Origin: Sphingosinicella sp041916975 | GTDB taxonomy: Bacteria; Pseudomonadota; Alphaproteobacteria; Sphingomonadales; Sphingomonadaceae | NCBI RefSeq assembly: GCF_041916975.1 | Contig: NZ_JAYRYK010000001.1 | Span: 1,116,001 to 1,180,000, forward strand | Direction of reading: 5' to 3' | DNA: 64,000 nucleotides | Shown here: positions 9,021 through 19,113 of the stretch, piece after piece | How the letters are laid out: each line of letters starts with the position of its first letter | Numbering within the stretch: the first letter of the stretch is position 1 | Notes under the pieces: generated by a model | The model's database searches: none | The model's input: only the letters and a program-made list of their open reading frames with translations | Told to the model about the DNA's origin: nothing | Translations under genes and position numbers: made by a program

Positions 9021-9662
9021 CTAGATTTCCGTCGAACCCGCGTCGTCCAGCAGATCGTCGAGTGCGTCGCGCTCTTCGTGGGTGTAGCCCTCGCCGCCGC
9101 TCGTGTCGCTGTAGTGCTGATCCTCGGGAGCGGTGCGCGGCCTGTCGTCGCCGAGCCCGAGCCCTTCCTGCCGGTCTTCGGCATAGTCGATGATCGCGCG
9201 GCTGGTGATGTCGAGCAGCGGCTCGGTTTTCGCGGCGAGCAGCCATTCCGGCAGCTTCTCGTTCCCGCCCCAGATGAGCGCGTGGCCGCGCGTCACGACG
9301 AGGAAGACGAGGCTGACGACGATGAGCCCCTTCACCGCGCCGAAGCCGAGCCCGAGCACGCGGTCGATCGGCCCGATCACCGAGCGCTTGGTGCGGTCGC
9401 CGAGCAGCCGCCCGACGAAGCGGAACAGGAAGAAAGTCCCGAAGAAGATGACGACGAAGGCGATCGCCGCCGCTGCGACCTCGCTGCCCACCATTCCCGC
9501 CGCGATCAGCTTGCCAGCCGGGTAGAACAGCTCGAGCGCCACGACCGCCGCGACCCATGCGAGCAGCGTGAGAATTTCGGTGACAAAGCCCCGGATCGCG
9601 CCAAGCGCGGCAAGCGCGCCCACGATGAGCAGAACGACGATGTCGAACCCGGTCATGTCCAT
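9021..9662 (-). CDS. CvpA family membrane protein
   Basis: A 213-residue inner-membrane protein with four hydrophobic helices in the first 130 residues (for example VVLLIVGALAALGAIRG, which carries the typical glycine-rich CvpA start). After the helices comes a charged cytoplasmic tail rich in Asp and Glu that ends LDDLLDDAGSTEI. CvpA was named for colicin V production; the family has since been linked to envelope and purine-related phenotypes in other bacteria. The gene lies 11 bases after radA and 41 before cysS, all on the minus strand, an arrangement that suggests one transcript. The exact biochemical role is unknown. Confidence 0.88.
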   Translation of the reverse strand: MDMTGFDIVVLLIVGALAALGAIRGFVTEILTLLAWVAAVVALELFYPAGKLIAAGMVGSEVAAAAIAFVVIFFGTFFLFRFVGRLLGDRTKRSVIGPIDRVLGLGFGAVKGLIVVSLVFLVVTRGHALIWGGNEKLPEWLLAAKTEPLLDITSRAIIDYAEDRQEGLGLGDDRPRTAPEDQHYSDTSGGEGYTHEERDALDDLLDDAGSTEI

Positions 9663-9673
9663 ATTTCGCGGCC

Positions 9674-11059
<1,386 letters not shown>

Positions 11060-11076
11060 TCATCACCCAAGATCAA

Positions 11077-11091
11077 GAACATAAAAAGAAC
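11077..11091 (-). promoter_or_regulatory. Candidate LexA (SOS) box of radA
   Basis: The plus strand reads GAAC, seven bases, GAAC; the minus strand reads GTTC-N7-GTTC. This is exactly the direct-repeat operator reported for LexA of alphaproteobacteria. It begins 17 bases before the radA ATG and overlaps AT-rich candidates for the -10 (TATGTT). Confidence 0.55.
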
Positions 11092-11119
11092 ATAACGACC
11101 CCACCAGCCAAACACAACT

Positions 11120-11142
11120 CCCTCTCCCCGCCGGGGAGAGGG
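11120..11142. repeat. Perfect hairpin between radA and alr
   Basis: CCCTCTCCCC (11120-11129), loop GCC, GGGGAGAGGG (11133-11142): a 10-base perfect stem. It lies in the 159-base gap between the divergent radA and alr genes, so it is not placed as a terminator of either. It resembles dispersed GC-rich hairpins of sphingomonad genomes. No other coding or RNA signal is seen in this gap besides the LexA-like box. Confidence 0.6.
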
Positions 11143-11218
11143 TTGCGGAGAGGGGATACCCGCCAACCCCCAACAGGCATTTGCGCATCAGGTGCTGCAC
11201 GGCTATCCGTCCTCACAC

Positions 11219-12241
11219 ATGATCCCGCCGTCCCCTCTCCGCCTCCGCATCGACCTCGACGCCCTTGCCGCCAACTGGCGGCAGCTCCGCGCACTCGCGG
11301 GCGTGGAGACGGGCGCGGCCGTGAAGGCGAACGGCTACGGCCTCGGCGCGAAGGCCGTTGTGAACCGGCTCTATGCGGAGGGCTGCCGGACGTTTTACGT
11401 CTCCAACTGGCAAGAGGCCGCAGCCCTTGCGGGGCACCCAGCGGACCTGCGCGTGAAGGTTCTGCACGGCATCGATATCGCCGATCTCCCTGCCGTGCTC
11501 TCCATCGATGCGGACCCGGTGCTCAGCAGCCCCGAGCAGGTGGCGCTCTGGCGCGCGCACGGCCAGGGCCGGCGCTGCGACATCATGGTGGACACCGGCA
11601 TGAACCGCCTCGGCTTCGATTGGCGCGGATTCTGCACCGAGATGTTCGCGGGGATGGATGTGGACACTGTTCACTCTCACCTCGCCTGCGCCGACACGCC
11701 GGAGCATCCGCTGAACGGGCTGCAGCGCGATCGCTTTGAAGCGGTGGTCGTGGCACTCGGCATCCGCGGCGCGCTCGCGAACACTGCGGGCATCTTCCTC
11801 GGCCACGACTACGCCTTCGGCCATGTGCGCCCCGGGATCGGGCTTTATGGCGGCAGCGCGGGCCTACACCAGGTTGTGTTTCCCTCAGCGCGCGTCATCC
11901 AGTGCCGCGACGTGCCCGCCGGCGACGCCGCGGGCTACGGCGCGACGTGGACGGCGCCGCGCGACAGCCGCCTCGCCGTGCTCAACATCGGCTATGCGGA
12001 CGGCTATCTGCGGGGCTTTTCCAACACGGGCGCGGCCCTTGTCGGCGGCAAGCGCGCACCGGTCGTGGGGCGCGTTTCGATGGACATGATCATCATCGAC
12101 ATCACAGACACTCCTGCGGTGGCGCCGGGAGACTGGGTGGACATCACTTACAACCTCGCCGAAGCCGCCGCGCAGTCCGGGCTTTCCGAGTATGAGTTGC
12201 TGACTGGGCTCGGCGCCCGCTATGAGCGCGTCTACACATGA
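11219..12241 (+). CDS. alr: Alanine racemase, biosynthetic
   Basis: A 340-residue PLP enzyme that makes D-alanine for peptidoglycan. PLP-binding Lys36 lies in AVKANGYGLG. The other catalytic residue, Tyr, is near 239 in AAGYGATW, at the start of the C-terminal beta domain that contains GRVSMDMIIID. It is slightly shorter than usual (about 360). A GTG at 11192 is in frame, but the ATG at 11219 (MIPPSPLRLRIDLDALAANW) begins directly at the conserved N-terminus. Its stop overlaps the mlaE start by ATGA, so peptidoglycan precursor supply and lipid transport genes are translated together. Confidence 0.94.
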   Translation: MIPPSPLRLRIDLDALAANWRQLRALAGVETGAAVKANGYGLGAKAVVNRLYAEGCRTFYVSNWQEAAALAGHPADLRVKVLHGIDIADLPAVLSIDADPVLSSPEQVALWRAHGQGRRCDIMVDTGMNRLGFDWRGFCTEMFAGMDVDTVHSHLACADTPEHPLNGLQRDRFEAVVVALGIRGALANTAGIFLGHDYAFGHVRPGIGLYGGSAGLHQVVFPSARVIQCRDVPAGDAAGYGATWTAPRDSRLAVLNIGYADGYLRGFSNTGAALVGGKRAPVVGRVSMDMIIIDITDTPAVAPGDWVDITYNLAEAAAQSGLSEYELLTGLGARYERVYT

Positions 12242-13023
12242 ACGCACTCGTCACCTTCTTCGCCCACCCGGGCCGCGCCACGCTCGGCGCGCTCGCCAGC
12301 ATCGGCCGGGTCGCGCTGTTCACGCTGCGCGCACTCGGCGCTGCGGTGCGTCCGCCGTATTATTTCGGCCGTCTCATCGAGCAGATGCTGATCATCGGCT
12401 GGTTCTCGCTGCCGGTCGTCGGCCTCACCGCCGTGTTCACCGGCGCGGCGCTCGCGCAGCAGATTTTCGTCGGCGGCAGCCGCTTCAACGCGGAAAGCAC
12501 CGTGCCCGCCGTCACCGTCATCGCCATCGTGCGCGAGCTCGGCCCCGTGCTCGGCGGGCTGATGGTGGCGGGCCGCGTCTCCTCCGCGATGGCGGCGGAA
12601 CTCGGCACGATGCGCGTCACCGAACAGATCGATGCACTGACGACGCTGCGCACGGACCCGTTCCAGTATCTGATCGCGCCGCGCCTCGTTGCCGCCGTGA
12701 TCGTGCTGCCGCTGCTGGTGCTCGTCTCGAACGCGCTCGGGGTGATGGGCGGCTTCCTCATCGGCACGCAGCGCCTCGGCTTCAACGTCACGTCCTACCT
12801 CGCCACGACGCGCCAGTACCTCGAATGGGACGACGTCTCGTCGAGCCTCGTGAAGGCCGCCGTGTTCGGTTTCATCATCGCGATGATGGGCTGCTACCAC
12901 GGCTTCCGCAGCATGGGCGGCGCGGCAGGTGTCGGCCGCTCGACGACGAACGCCGTCGTTAGCGCGTTCGTGCTCATCCTGCTCGCGAACCTCATCATCA
13001 CCGTGCTGGTGTTCGGCACATGA
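12238..13023 (+). CDS. mlaE: MlaE-type ABC transporter permease (phospholipid transport)
   Basis: A 261-residue inner-membrane permease of the MlaE (YrbE) family, which moves phospholipids between inner and outer membrane with MlaF and an MCE protein. It has five to six hydrophobic helices and the family motifs VFTGAALAQQIFVGG, RELGPVLGGLMVAGR and AAELGTMRVTEQIDAL. The start overlaps the alr stop (ATGA at 12238-12241) and its own stop overlaps the mlaF start in the same way. No MlaD/MCE gene follows, although it usually sits next to mlaE and mlaF, so the substrate-carrying subunit must be encoded elsewhere. Confidence 0.94.
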   Translation: MNALVTFFAHPGRATLGALASIGRVALFTLRALGAAVRPPYYFGRLIEQMLIIGWFSLPVVGLTAVFTGAALAQQIFVGGSRFNAESTVPAVTVIAIVRELGPVLGGLMVAGRVSSAMAAELGTMRVTEQIDALTTLRTDPFQYLIAPRLVAAVIVLPLLVLVSNALGVMGGFLIGTQRLGFNVTSYLATTRQYLEWDDVSSSLVKAAVFGFIIAMMGCYHGFRSMGGAAGVGRSTTNAVVSAFVLILLANLIITVLVFGT

Positions 13024-13778
13024 AGGGCGGCAGCATCGAACTCATCGGGGTCCGCAAGGCGTTCGGGCCGAAGGTCGTGCTCGATCATATCGATCTCAAC
13101 GTCACGCCGGGCGAATCGCTCGTTGTCATCGGCGGTTCGGGTACGGGCAAATCGGTTATGCTGAAATGCGTGCTCGGCATCCTGCCCATCGACGGCGGCA
13201 CGATCCGGCTGGACGGCGTCGACCTCGCCGCTGCCTCGCGTGCCGAGCGCACCGAGCTTAGGAACCGCATCGGCATGTTGTTCCAGGGCGGCGCGCTGTT
13301 CGATTCGCTGCCCGTATGGCGCAACATCACCTTCGGGCTGACGCGCGGCCGCGCGACGAACGCGAAAGCGATGCACGCGAAGGCGGTCGAGCTGCTCGCG
13401 AAGGTCGGCCTCGATGCGCCGGTCGCGGATTTGAAGCCATCCGAGCTTTCGGGCGGGATGCAGAAGCGCGTCGCGCTCGCCCGCGCCATCGCCGCAGAGC
13501 CGGAGATCATCTTTTTCGATGAGCCGACCACGGGTCTAGATCCCATTCGCGCCGACACCATCAACCGCCTGATCCGCAGCCTCGTTACCGATCTCGGCGT
13601 CACCGCCGTCACCATCACGCACGATATGGCGAGCGTCCGCCGCATCGCCGACCGCGTCGCCATGCTGAAGGACGGGCGCATTCACTGGGAAGGCAAGGTC
13701 GCCGACCTCGAAAACAGCGGCAACGACTATGTCGACCGCTTCGTCCACGGTCGCGCCGAAGACGGCGAGGCTGGTTAG
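13020..13778 (+). CDS. mlaF: MlaF-type ABC transporter ATPase (phospholipid transport)
   Basis: A 252-residue ATPase partner of MlaE. Walker A is GGSGTGKS at about 38-45, the signature is ELSGGMQKRVALARA near 142 (the SGGM form is typical of MlaF), and Walker B is IIFFDEPTTGLDP. The Q-loop region reads MLFQGGALFDSLPVWRN, also characteristic of this subfamily. Translation is coupled to mlaE by a 4-base ATGA overlap. The next gene, a NifU-like protein, starts 29 bases later and may belong to the same transcript. Confidence 0.94.
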   Translation: MKGGSIELIGVRKAFGPKVVLDHIDLNVTPGESLVVIGGSGTGKSVMLKCVLGILPIDGGTIRLDGVDLAAASRAERTELRNRIGMLFQGGALFDSLPVWRNITFGLTRGRATNAKAMHAKAVELLAKVGLDAPVADLKPSELSGGMQKRVALARAIAAEPEIIFFDEPTTGLDPIRADTINRLIRSLVTDLGVTAVTITHDMASVRRIADRVAMLKDGRIHWEGKVADLENSGNDYVDRFVHGRAEDGEAG

Positions 13779-13807
13779 ACGCCGCCCGCCGCCCTATATC
13801 GGCCGCG

Positions 13808-14245
13808 ATGTCCGAACCCCTCTACAACACCGCGATCCTGCGCCTCGCCGCCACGATCCCGCACCAGGCGCGCCTCGCCGCGCCGCAAGGCACGAGCCGG
13901 AAGGTCTCGCCGATCTGCGGCAGCCGTGTCACTGCCGACGTCGATCTCGACGACGCGGGCCGCATCACGGCATTCGGGCAGGAGGTACGCGCCTGCGCGC
14001 TCGGGCAGGCCTCAGCCTCGATCCTCGGCAGCGGTGTCATCGGCAAGTCCGCGTCAGAGCTTCGTAATGCCCATACTGCGCTCGCCGCGTTCCTGAAAGG
14101 TGAAGGCGATGTCCCGGCAGGCTGGCCGGACCTCGAAATCTTCCGCCCCGCGCAGGCCTACAAGGCCCGCCACCCCTCCATCCTTCTCGCCTTCGACGCG
14201 GCGGCAAGCGCGGCGGAGGACGCGGCGGTTACAGCCAGCGCCTGA
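13808..14245 (+). CDS. NifU N-terminal-like iron-sulfur scaffold protein
   Basis: A 145-residue protein of the IscU/NifU N-terminal superfamily. It keeps a Cys in the SPICGSRVTADVDLD stretch near residue 37 and another in EVRACALGQASASIL near residue 64, positions matching two of the scaffold cysteines. The third cysteine of true IscU is not evident in the C-terminal part, so it may not assemble clusters in the classical way. It follows mlaF by 29 bases, and its 3' end overlaps the 3' end of the convergent methyltransferase-like gene by 17 bases. It is a common companion gene in alphaproteobacteria; its client is unknown. Confidence 0.75.
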   Translation: MSEPLYNTAILRLAATIPHQARLAAPQGTSRKVSPICGSRVTADVDLDDAGRITAFGQEVRACALGQASASILGSGVIGKSASELRNAHTALAAFLKGEGDVPAGWPDLEIFRPAQAYKARHPSILLAFDAAASAAEDAAVTASA

Positions 14246-14702
14246 CCTTTTCCTTGTAGGCGCGGTATTCGTCGCCGAACTTCGCTTCGAGATAGCGCTC
14301 CTCGCGCGCGATTACCTGCCGGTCGATCAGGATCACCACGAAGGGCAGCAACAGCAGCGTCGCAAGACTGTCGAAGATGAGCGCGAGCCCGGCGAAGATC
14401 AGCGCCATGCCGAGGTACATCGGGTTCCGCGTCCAGCGGTAGACGCCGCTCGCCACGAACGCCGTCGTTTGCCGCCACGGCTCGGGATGCGTGCCCGCCC
14501 GGCGGAAACGCAGCAGCGCTGCGGAGATGAGGCCGAGCCCCGCGATGGCCAGAATCATGCCGGCAATGCTCGCCGCCTTGATGTCGAGCCCGATCGGCGG
14601 GTCCCCGAGCAGCCGCCCGATTCCCAGCCCCAGAAGCAGCATCCCGGCGTAGACGAACGGCGGCGGGAAGCGTACCTGTGGGCTGTCCTCGTCGATCTTC
14701 AT
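14229..14702 (-). CDS. Isoprenylcysteine carboxyl methyltransferase-family membrane protein
   Basis: A 157-residue membrane protein with four hydrophobic helices and the ICMT/PEMT C-terminal signature: GVYRWTRNPMYLGMALIF, then the acidic EERYLEAKFGDEYRAYKEKVRRWL tail motif (given here as landmarks: RNPMY near 92, EERYLE near 132). Relatives methylate carboxyl groups, lipids or other small molecules using S-adenosylmethionine; the bacterial substrate is generally unknown. The gene is alone on the minus strand and converges with the NifU-like gene with a 17-base overlap of coding ends. Confidence 0.85.
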   Translation of the reverse strand: MKIDEDSPQVRFPPPFVYAGMLLLGLGIGRLLGDPPIGLDIKAASIAGMILAIAGLGLISAALLRFRRAGTHPEPWRQTTAFVASGVYRWTRNPMYLGMALIFAGLALIFDSLATLLLLPFVVILIDRQVIAREERYLEAKFGDEYRAYKEKVRRWL

Positions 14703-14781
14703 AACCGGTGCCGATGCCTCCGTTTCGCTCTCTTCCTATCTATCGGCCTGTCTCGCGCATCGCAAATCGGGCCGCGCGCTG

Positions 14782-16596
14782 ATGGCGGTTGGCGGCGATT
14801 CGACCCTGCTTCGGGACGGTGTGGTGTATCTTGCGGCAGCGGTCGCGGTGGTGCCGCTGTTCCACCGGCTGAAGCTTGGCGCTGTACTCGGCTACCTCGT
14901 CGCGGGCATGATCATCGGCCCGCATCTGCTCGGCCTCGTCACCGATCCTGAAGCGACACTCGGCTTCGCCGAGTTCGGCGTCGTGCTGCTGCTGTTCGTG
15001 ATCGGCCTCGAGCTGCGCCCGAAGCGGCTATGGGATCTGCGCTACGACATCTTCGGGCTGGGCAGCGCGCAGGTGTTGCTCTGCGGGTTCGCGATCACCG
15101 GCGCGCTGCTCGTCACGACCGAATTCACATGGCAGGCCGCGCTCGTCATCGGCCTCGCATTAGCGCTGTCCTCCACCGCGCTCGACGTGCAGATCCTGCG
15201 CGATCAGGGCAAAATCAACACGCCGCTCGGCACGCGCATCATCTCGATCCACCTGATGCAGGACCTCGCGATCGTCCCGCTGCTGATCGTGACGACCGCC
15301 CTTTCCCGCACGCCGGTCGCCGAGGCGCCGGAAGGCTGGGAACTCGTCTGGAAGTCGCTCGTCGCGATCGGCGCGCTGGTGCTTGCCGGTCGTTTCCTCG
15401 TGAACCCGCTGTTCCGCCTGATCGCGCAGACGGGCACGCGCGAGGTGTTCGTGATCGGCGCGCTGCTGATGGTCGTCGGTTCCGCGTTCCTGATGGCGAG
15501 CTTCGGGCTTTCGATGGCGCTCGGCGCCTTCATCGCGGGCGTGATGCTGGCAGACAGCCCCTACCGGCACGAGGTGGAGGCGGATATCGATCCGTTCCGC
15601 GGGCTTCTGCTCGGCCTGTTCTTCATGGCCGTGGGCATGATGCTCGACCTGTCGATCATCCTGCAGCAGCCCGGCCGCATCCTCCTCTACGTCACCATCC
15701 TGCTCGGCGTGAAATTTGCGGTGATCGCCATCCTCGCGCGCCTGTTCGGCTCGAACTGGCGGGATGCGGCGCTCACCGGTGTCCATCTCGCGCAGGGCGG
15801 CGAGTTCGCCTTTGTCGTGCTGACAGCGGCCGAAAGCGGGCTTCTGCTTGCCTCCGAAGCCTCCAGCCTGTTCGCAGCCGCCGTCACCGTCTCGATGGCG
15901 CTGACCCCGCTCCTCATCGCCGGCGTCGACAGGCTCGTTGAGCGCGAAAGCGAGGACCATGACGTCGAAGGCCCGGAAAAGGCCGAGAACGCACCCGCGA
16001 TCATCGTCGGCTACGGCCGCTTCGGCCAGACGGTGAACCAGCTTCTCGCCGCACGCGGCATCCCGGTCACACTCATCGACCGCAAGCCTGGGCAGATCGA
16101 GCTTTCGGGCCGCTTCGGCCAGAAGGTCTATTACGGAGACGGCACCCGCCTCGACGTGCTGCGCATTGCGGGCGCGGAGGAAGCGCAGCTTCTCATCTAC
16201 TGCAACGACGGCCACCAGATGACGAACGAGATGCTGGGCGCCGTGCGCCGGGCTTTTCCGAACCTGAAGGTGCTGATCCGCGCCTTCGATCGTCGGCACG
16301 TCATCCAGCTCGTGAACGCGGACTGCGACGCGGTGGTGCGCGAGGTGCATGAAAGCGCCGTGATGATGGGCCGCGCGGCGCTCAAGGCCGCGGACGTTGA
16401 CGACGAAGCCATCGACCGGATCGAAACGGAATACCGCCAGCGCGACAGCGAACGCCTCGCCCTCCAGATCGCCAGCGGCGACCTGCGCGCCGGCCTCGAT
16501 CTCACCTACGGCACCTATCCGCTGCCTGCGAACGAAGGCCTCGGCGAGATCCCGCAGGATATCGACGACGAGGCCGTCCCGGAACGCAGCGCGTAG
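14782..16596 (+). CDS. CPA2-family cation:proton antiporter with TrkA-N domain (KefB/KefC type)
   Basis: A 604-residue inner-membrane exchanger. The first 400 residues contain about twelve hydrophobic helices, with the GAVLGYLVAGMIIGPHLLG and FGVVLLLFVIGLELRP motifs of CPA2 antiporters. From about residue 405 there is a TrkA-N (RCK) nucleotide-binding domain with the Rossmann motif VGYGRFGQTVNQLL. This architecture is that of KefB/KefC potassium efflux systems, which protect against electrophiles or help pH control. Neither a kefF/kefG accessory gene nor a regulator is adjacent. The stop lies 1 base from that of the convergent LysR gene. Confidence 0.9.
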   Translation: MAVGGDSTLLRDGVVYLAAAVAVVPLFHRLKLGAVLGYLVAGMIIGPHLLGLVTDPEATLGFAEFGVVLLLFVIGLELRPKRLWDLRYDIFGLGSAQVLLCGFAITGALLVTTEFTWQAALVIGLALALSSTALDVQILRDQGKINTPLGTRIISIHLMQDLAIVPLLIVTTALSRTPVAEAPEGWELVWKSLVAIGALVLAGRFLVNPLFRLIAQTGTREVFVIGALLMVVGSAFLMASFGLSMALGAFIAGVMLADSPYRHEVEADIDPFRGLLLGLFFMAVGMMLDLSIILQQPGRILLYVTILLGVKFAVIAILARLFGSNWRDAALTGVHLAQGGEFAFVVLTAAESGLLLASEASSLFAAAVTVSMALTPLLIAGVDRLVERESEDHDVEGPEKAENAPAIIVGYGRFGQTVNQLLAARGIPVTLIDRKPGQIELSGRFGQKVYYGDGTRLDVLRIAGAEEAQLLIYCNDGHQMTNEMLGAVRRAFPNLKVLIRAFDRRHVIQLVNADCDAVVREVHESAVMMGRAALKAADVDDEAIDRIETEYRQRDSERLALQIASGDLRAGLDLTYGTYPLPANEGLGEIPQDIDDEAVPERSA

Positions 16597-16597
16597 G

Positions 16598-17479
16598 CTA
16601 CAAGAGCACGTCCCGCCGCCGCGCGACAACCTCGTCGATCCACTGCGAAAATGCCGCGATGCGCGCAAAGCGGCGCATGTCCCGGTGCATCACCAGCCAG
16701 AAGCTGCGCCTGATCGACACGTCCTCCGCCAGCACCGGCACAACACGCGCATCCTGCGCCGCCATGAATCGCGGCAACACACCGATGCCGCCCCCGCCTG
16801 CGACCATCTCGTACTGCGCGCTGATGCTGGTGCTGCGGATGGCGGGCTCAAGGCCGGGCAGCACCTCGCCCAGATAGTCGAGTTCGGGCGTGAAGATGTG
16901 ATCGGGCACGTAGCCGACGATGCTGTGATCGAGGAGGTCGGCGCGCGCGCCGGGCATTCCCGCGTTTTCGATATAGGCGGGGCTCGCATAGAGGCCGAGC
17001 CGATAGTCGGTGAGCTTGCGCGCCACGAGCGGGCCGTGCTGCGGGCGCGCGAGCATGATGGCGATATCCGCCTCGCGGCGCGACGGGCTCAGCACGCCGC
17101 TGCCTGCGACGAGATCGATGACGATGCGCGGGTGGCGACGATGGAAATCCGGAAGCGCGCGCGCCACGATCCACGTGCCGAAGCCCTCGACGACACTGAC
17201 CCGCACCATGCCGCCCGGCCCGGCCTCGCCGGAAACCTCGCCGCCAAAGCGCAGCGCCGCCTGCTCCGCCGCCTCGGCATGTTCCACGAGGGCGCGGCCC
17301 CGCTCCGTCAGCACATAGCCTGCAGGCCCCTGCTCGAAGAGTGTCGCGTCGACGTCGCGCTCCAGCCGCGCCAGCCGCCGGCCGATCGTCGTCGCATCGA
17401 CGCCGAGTTCGCGCGCCGCCGCATTCAGGCGCTGCGTGCGTGCGACGCACAGGAAAATGCGCAGGTCATCCCAGTTCAC
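16598..17479 (-). CDS. LysR-family transcriptional regulator
   Basis: A regulator of about 293 residues. An N-terminal winged HTH spans roughly residues 1-60 (DDLRIFLCVARTQRLNAAA, then ATTIGRRLARLE), and a periplasmic-binding-protein-like effector domain starts near residue 90 (VRVSVVEGFGTWIVA). The frame can also start at TTG 17497, but the GTG at 17479 has a GGAAG ribosome site and gives the normal LysR beginning VNWDDLR. It is divergent from mmsA, so it probably controls the valine/branched-chain degradation genes and itself. This role is inferred from position only. Confidence 0.88.
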   Translation of the reverse strand: MNWDDLRIFLCVARTQRLNAAARELGVDATTIGRRLARLERDVDATLFEQGPAGYVLTERGRALVEHAEAAEQAALRFGGEVSGEAGPGGMVRVSVVEGFGTWIVARALPDFHRRHPRIVIDLVAGSGVLSPSRREADIAIMLARPQHGPLVARKLTDYRLGLYASPAYIENAGMPGARADLLDHSIVGYVPDHIFTPELDYLGEVLPGLEPAIRSTSISAQYEMVAGGGGIGVLPRFMAAQDARVVPVLAEDVSIRRSFWLVMHRDMRRFARIAAFSQWIDEVVARRRDVLL

Positions 17480-17491
17480 TGGGCTTCCATA

Positions 17492-17505
17492 CTGCAAAAT
17501 CGCAG
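17492..17505. promoter_or_regulatory. Palindrome in the LysR/mmsA divergent region
   Basis: CTGC-AAAATC-GCAG is a 14-base palindrome just upstream of the LysR GTG start, resembling the dyads bound by LysR proteins. A second dyad, CCGAAAG (17543-17549) and CTTTCGG (17571-17577), lies close to the mmsA start at 17598. One or both could be operators. The first overlaps the alternative TTG start, which favours the downstream start of the regulator. Confidence 0.35.
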
Positions 17506-17597
17506 CAGCGTAATGCGAATCTGGGGAATTGCCCGCCGCAGACCGAAAGCGGATAAGCGCGCCAACGCCACTTTCGGCCTATCCTTGGGGAACGAGC

Positions 17598-19109
17598 ATG
17601 TCCGGCACCTTGCGCGAAATCGACCTTTTCATCGGCGGCGAGACCGTCCGCAGCACGAGCGGCCGCTTCGGCGACGTGTTCAACCCCAACACCGGCAAGG
17701 TGCAGGCGCGCGTCCAGTTCGCGACCGACGCCGAGATCGCCCGCGCGGTCGAGGTGGCGAAGGCTGCACAGATCGGCTGGGCCGCGACCAATCCGCAGCG
17801 CCGCGCCCGCGTGATGTTCGAATTCAAGCGCCTGATCGAGCGCGACATGGACAAGCTCGCCGAGCTGCTCTCGTCCGAGCACGGCAAGGTGATCGCCGAT
17901 TCGAAGGGCGACATCCAGCGGGGGCTTGAGGTCATCGAGTTCTCCTGCGGCATCCCGCACGCGCTGAAGGGCGAATACACGCAGGGCGCCGGCCCCGGCA
18001 TCGATGTCTACTCGATGCGCCAGCCGCTCGGTGTCGTCGCGGGCATCACGCCGTTCAACTTCCCGGCGATGATCCCCATGTGGATGTTCGGTGTCGCCAT
18101 CGCTGTGGGCAACGCCTTCATCCTGAAGCCGTCGGAGCGCGACCCTTCCGTGCCGGTGGAGCTTGCCAAGCTGATGATGGAAGCGGGCCTTCCAGCGGGC
18201 GTGCTCAACGTCGTCCACGGCGACAAGAGCGCGGTGGACGCCATCCTCGACCATGCCGATATCCACGCCGTCAGCTTCGTCGGCTCGTCGGACATCGCGC
18301 ACTATGTCTACCAGCGCGGCGCGGCCGCCGGTAAGCGCGTGCAGGCGATGGGCGGCGCCAAGAACCACGGCATCGTCATGCCCGACGCCGATCTCGATCA
18401 GGTGGTGAACGATCTCGCGGGCGCTGCCTTCGGCTCGGCGGGCGAGCGCTGCATGGCGCTTCCCGTCGTCGTTCCGGTCGGCGAGAAGACCGCCGCGAAC
18501 CTCCGCGAAAAGCTCCTGCCCGCCATCGCTGCGCTGCGTGTCGGCGTTTCCACGGATGCCGAGGCGCACTACGGCCCGGTCGTCACCGCCGCGCACAAGG
18601 CGAAGATCGAGAACTATATCCAGATGGGCGTCGATGAAGGCGCCGAGCTCGTCGTCGACGGCCGCGGCTTCAGCCTGCAGGGCCACGAGGACGGTTTCTT
18701 CGTGGGGCCGAGCCTGTTCGACCGCGTGAAGACAAACATGCGCACCTATCAGGAAGAGATCTTCGGCCCCGTGCTGCAGATGCTCCGGGCCGACAGCTTC
18801 GAAGAGGCGCTGCAGCTCCCCACGCAGCACCAGTACGGCAACGGCGTCGCCATCTTCACGCGCAACGGCCACGCCGCCCGCGAGTTCGCGGCGCGCGTCA
18901 ACGTCGGCATGGTCGGCATCAACGTACCGATCCCGGTGCCGGTCGCCTACCACACCTTCGGCGGCTGGAAGCGCTCGGCATTCGGTGACACCAACCAGCA
19001 CGGCATGGAAGGCGTGAAGTTCTGGACCAAGGTGAAAACCATCACCCAGCGCTGGCCGGACGGCTCCGCCGACGGCGGCAACGCCTTCGTCATCCCGACG
19101 ATGGGATAA
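17598..19109 (+). CDS. mmsA: CoA-acylating methylmalonate-semialdehyde dehydrogenase
   Basis: A 503-residue aldehyde dehydrogenase that turns methylmalonate semialdehyde into propionyl-CoA in valine (and thymine/inositol) breakdown. The GITPFNFPAMIPMWMFGVAI stretch is characteristic of the MmsA/IolA group. The catalytic Cys, near 285, sits in SAGERCMALPV; the glutamate found in ordinary aldehyde dehydrogenases is replaced, as in CoA-acylating MmsA (AMGGAKNHGIVMPDA). The ATG at 17598 follows GGGGAACGAGC. A RidA-like gene follows after 4 bases and an acyl-CoA dehydrogenase overlaps that, forming a likely valine-degradation operon next to the divergent LysR regulator. Confidence 0.95.
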   Translation: MSGTLREIDLFIGGETVRSTSGRFGDVFNPNTGKVQARVQFATDAEIARAVEVAKAAQIGWAATNPQRRARVMFEFKRLIERDMDKLAELLSSEHGKVIADSKGDIQRGLEVIEFSCGIPHALKGEYTQGAGPGIDVYSMRQPLGVVAGITPFNFPAMIPMWMFGVAIAVGNAFILKPSERDPSVPVELAKLMMEAGLPAGVLNVVHGDKSAVDAILDHADIHAVSFVGSSDIAHYVYQRGAAAGKRVQAMGGAKNHGIVMPDADLDQVVNDLAGAAFGSAGERCMALPVVVPVGEKTAANLREKLLPAIAALRVGVSTDAEAHYGPVVTAAHKAKIENYIQMGVDEGAELVVDGRGFSLQGHEDGFFVGPSLFDRVKTNMRTYQEEIFGPVLQMLRADSFEEALQLPTQHQYGNGVAIFTRNGHAAREFAARVNVGMVGINVPIPVPVAYHTFGGWKRSAFGDTNQHGMEGVKFWTKVKTITQRWPDGSADGGNAFVIPTMG

Positions 19110-19113
19110 ACAG

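Noticed and set aside
15160..16668. Open frame of 502 codons antisense to the CPA2 antiporter
   Set aside because: Shadow of a clear membrane protein; Asp/His/Arg-rich with no domain.
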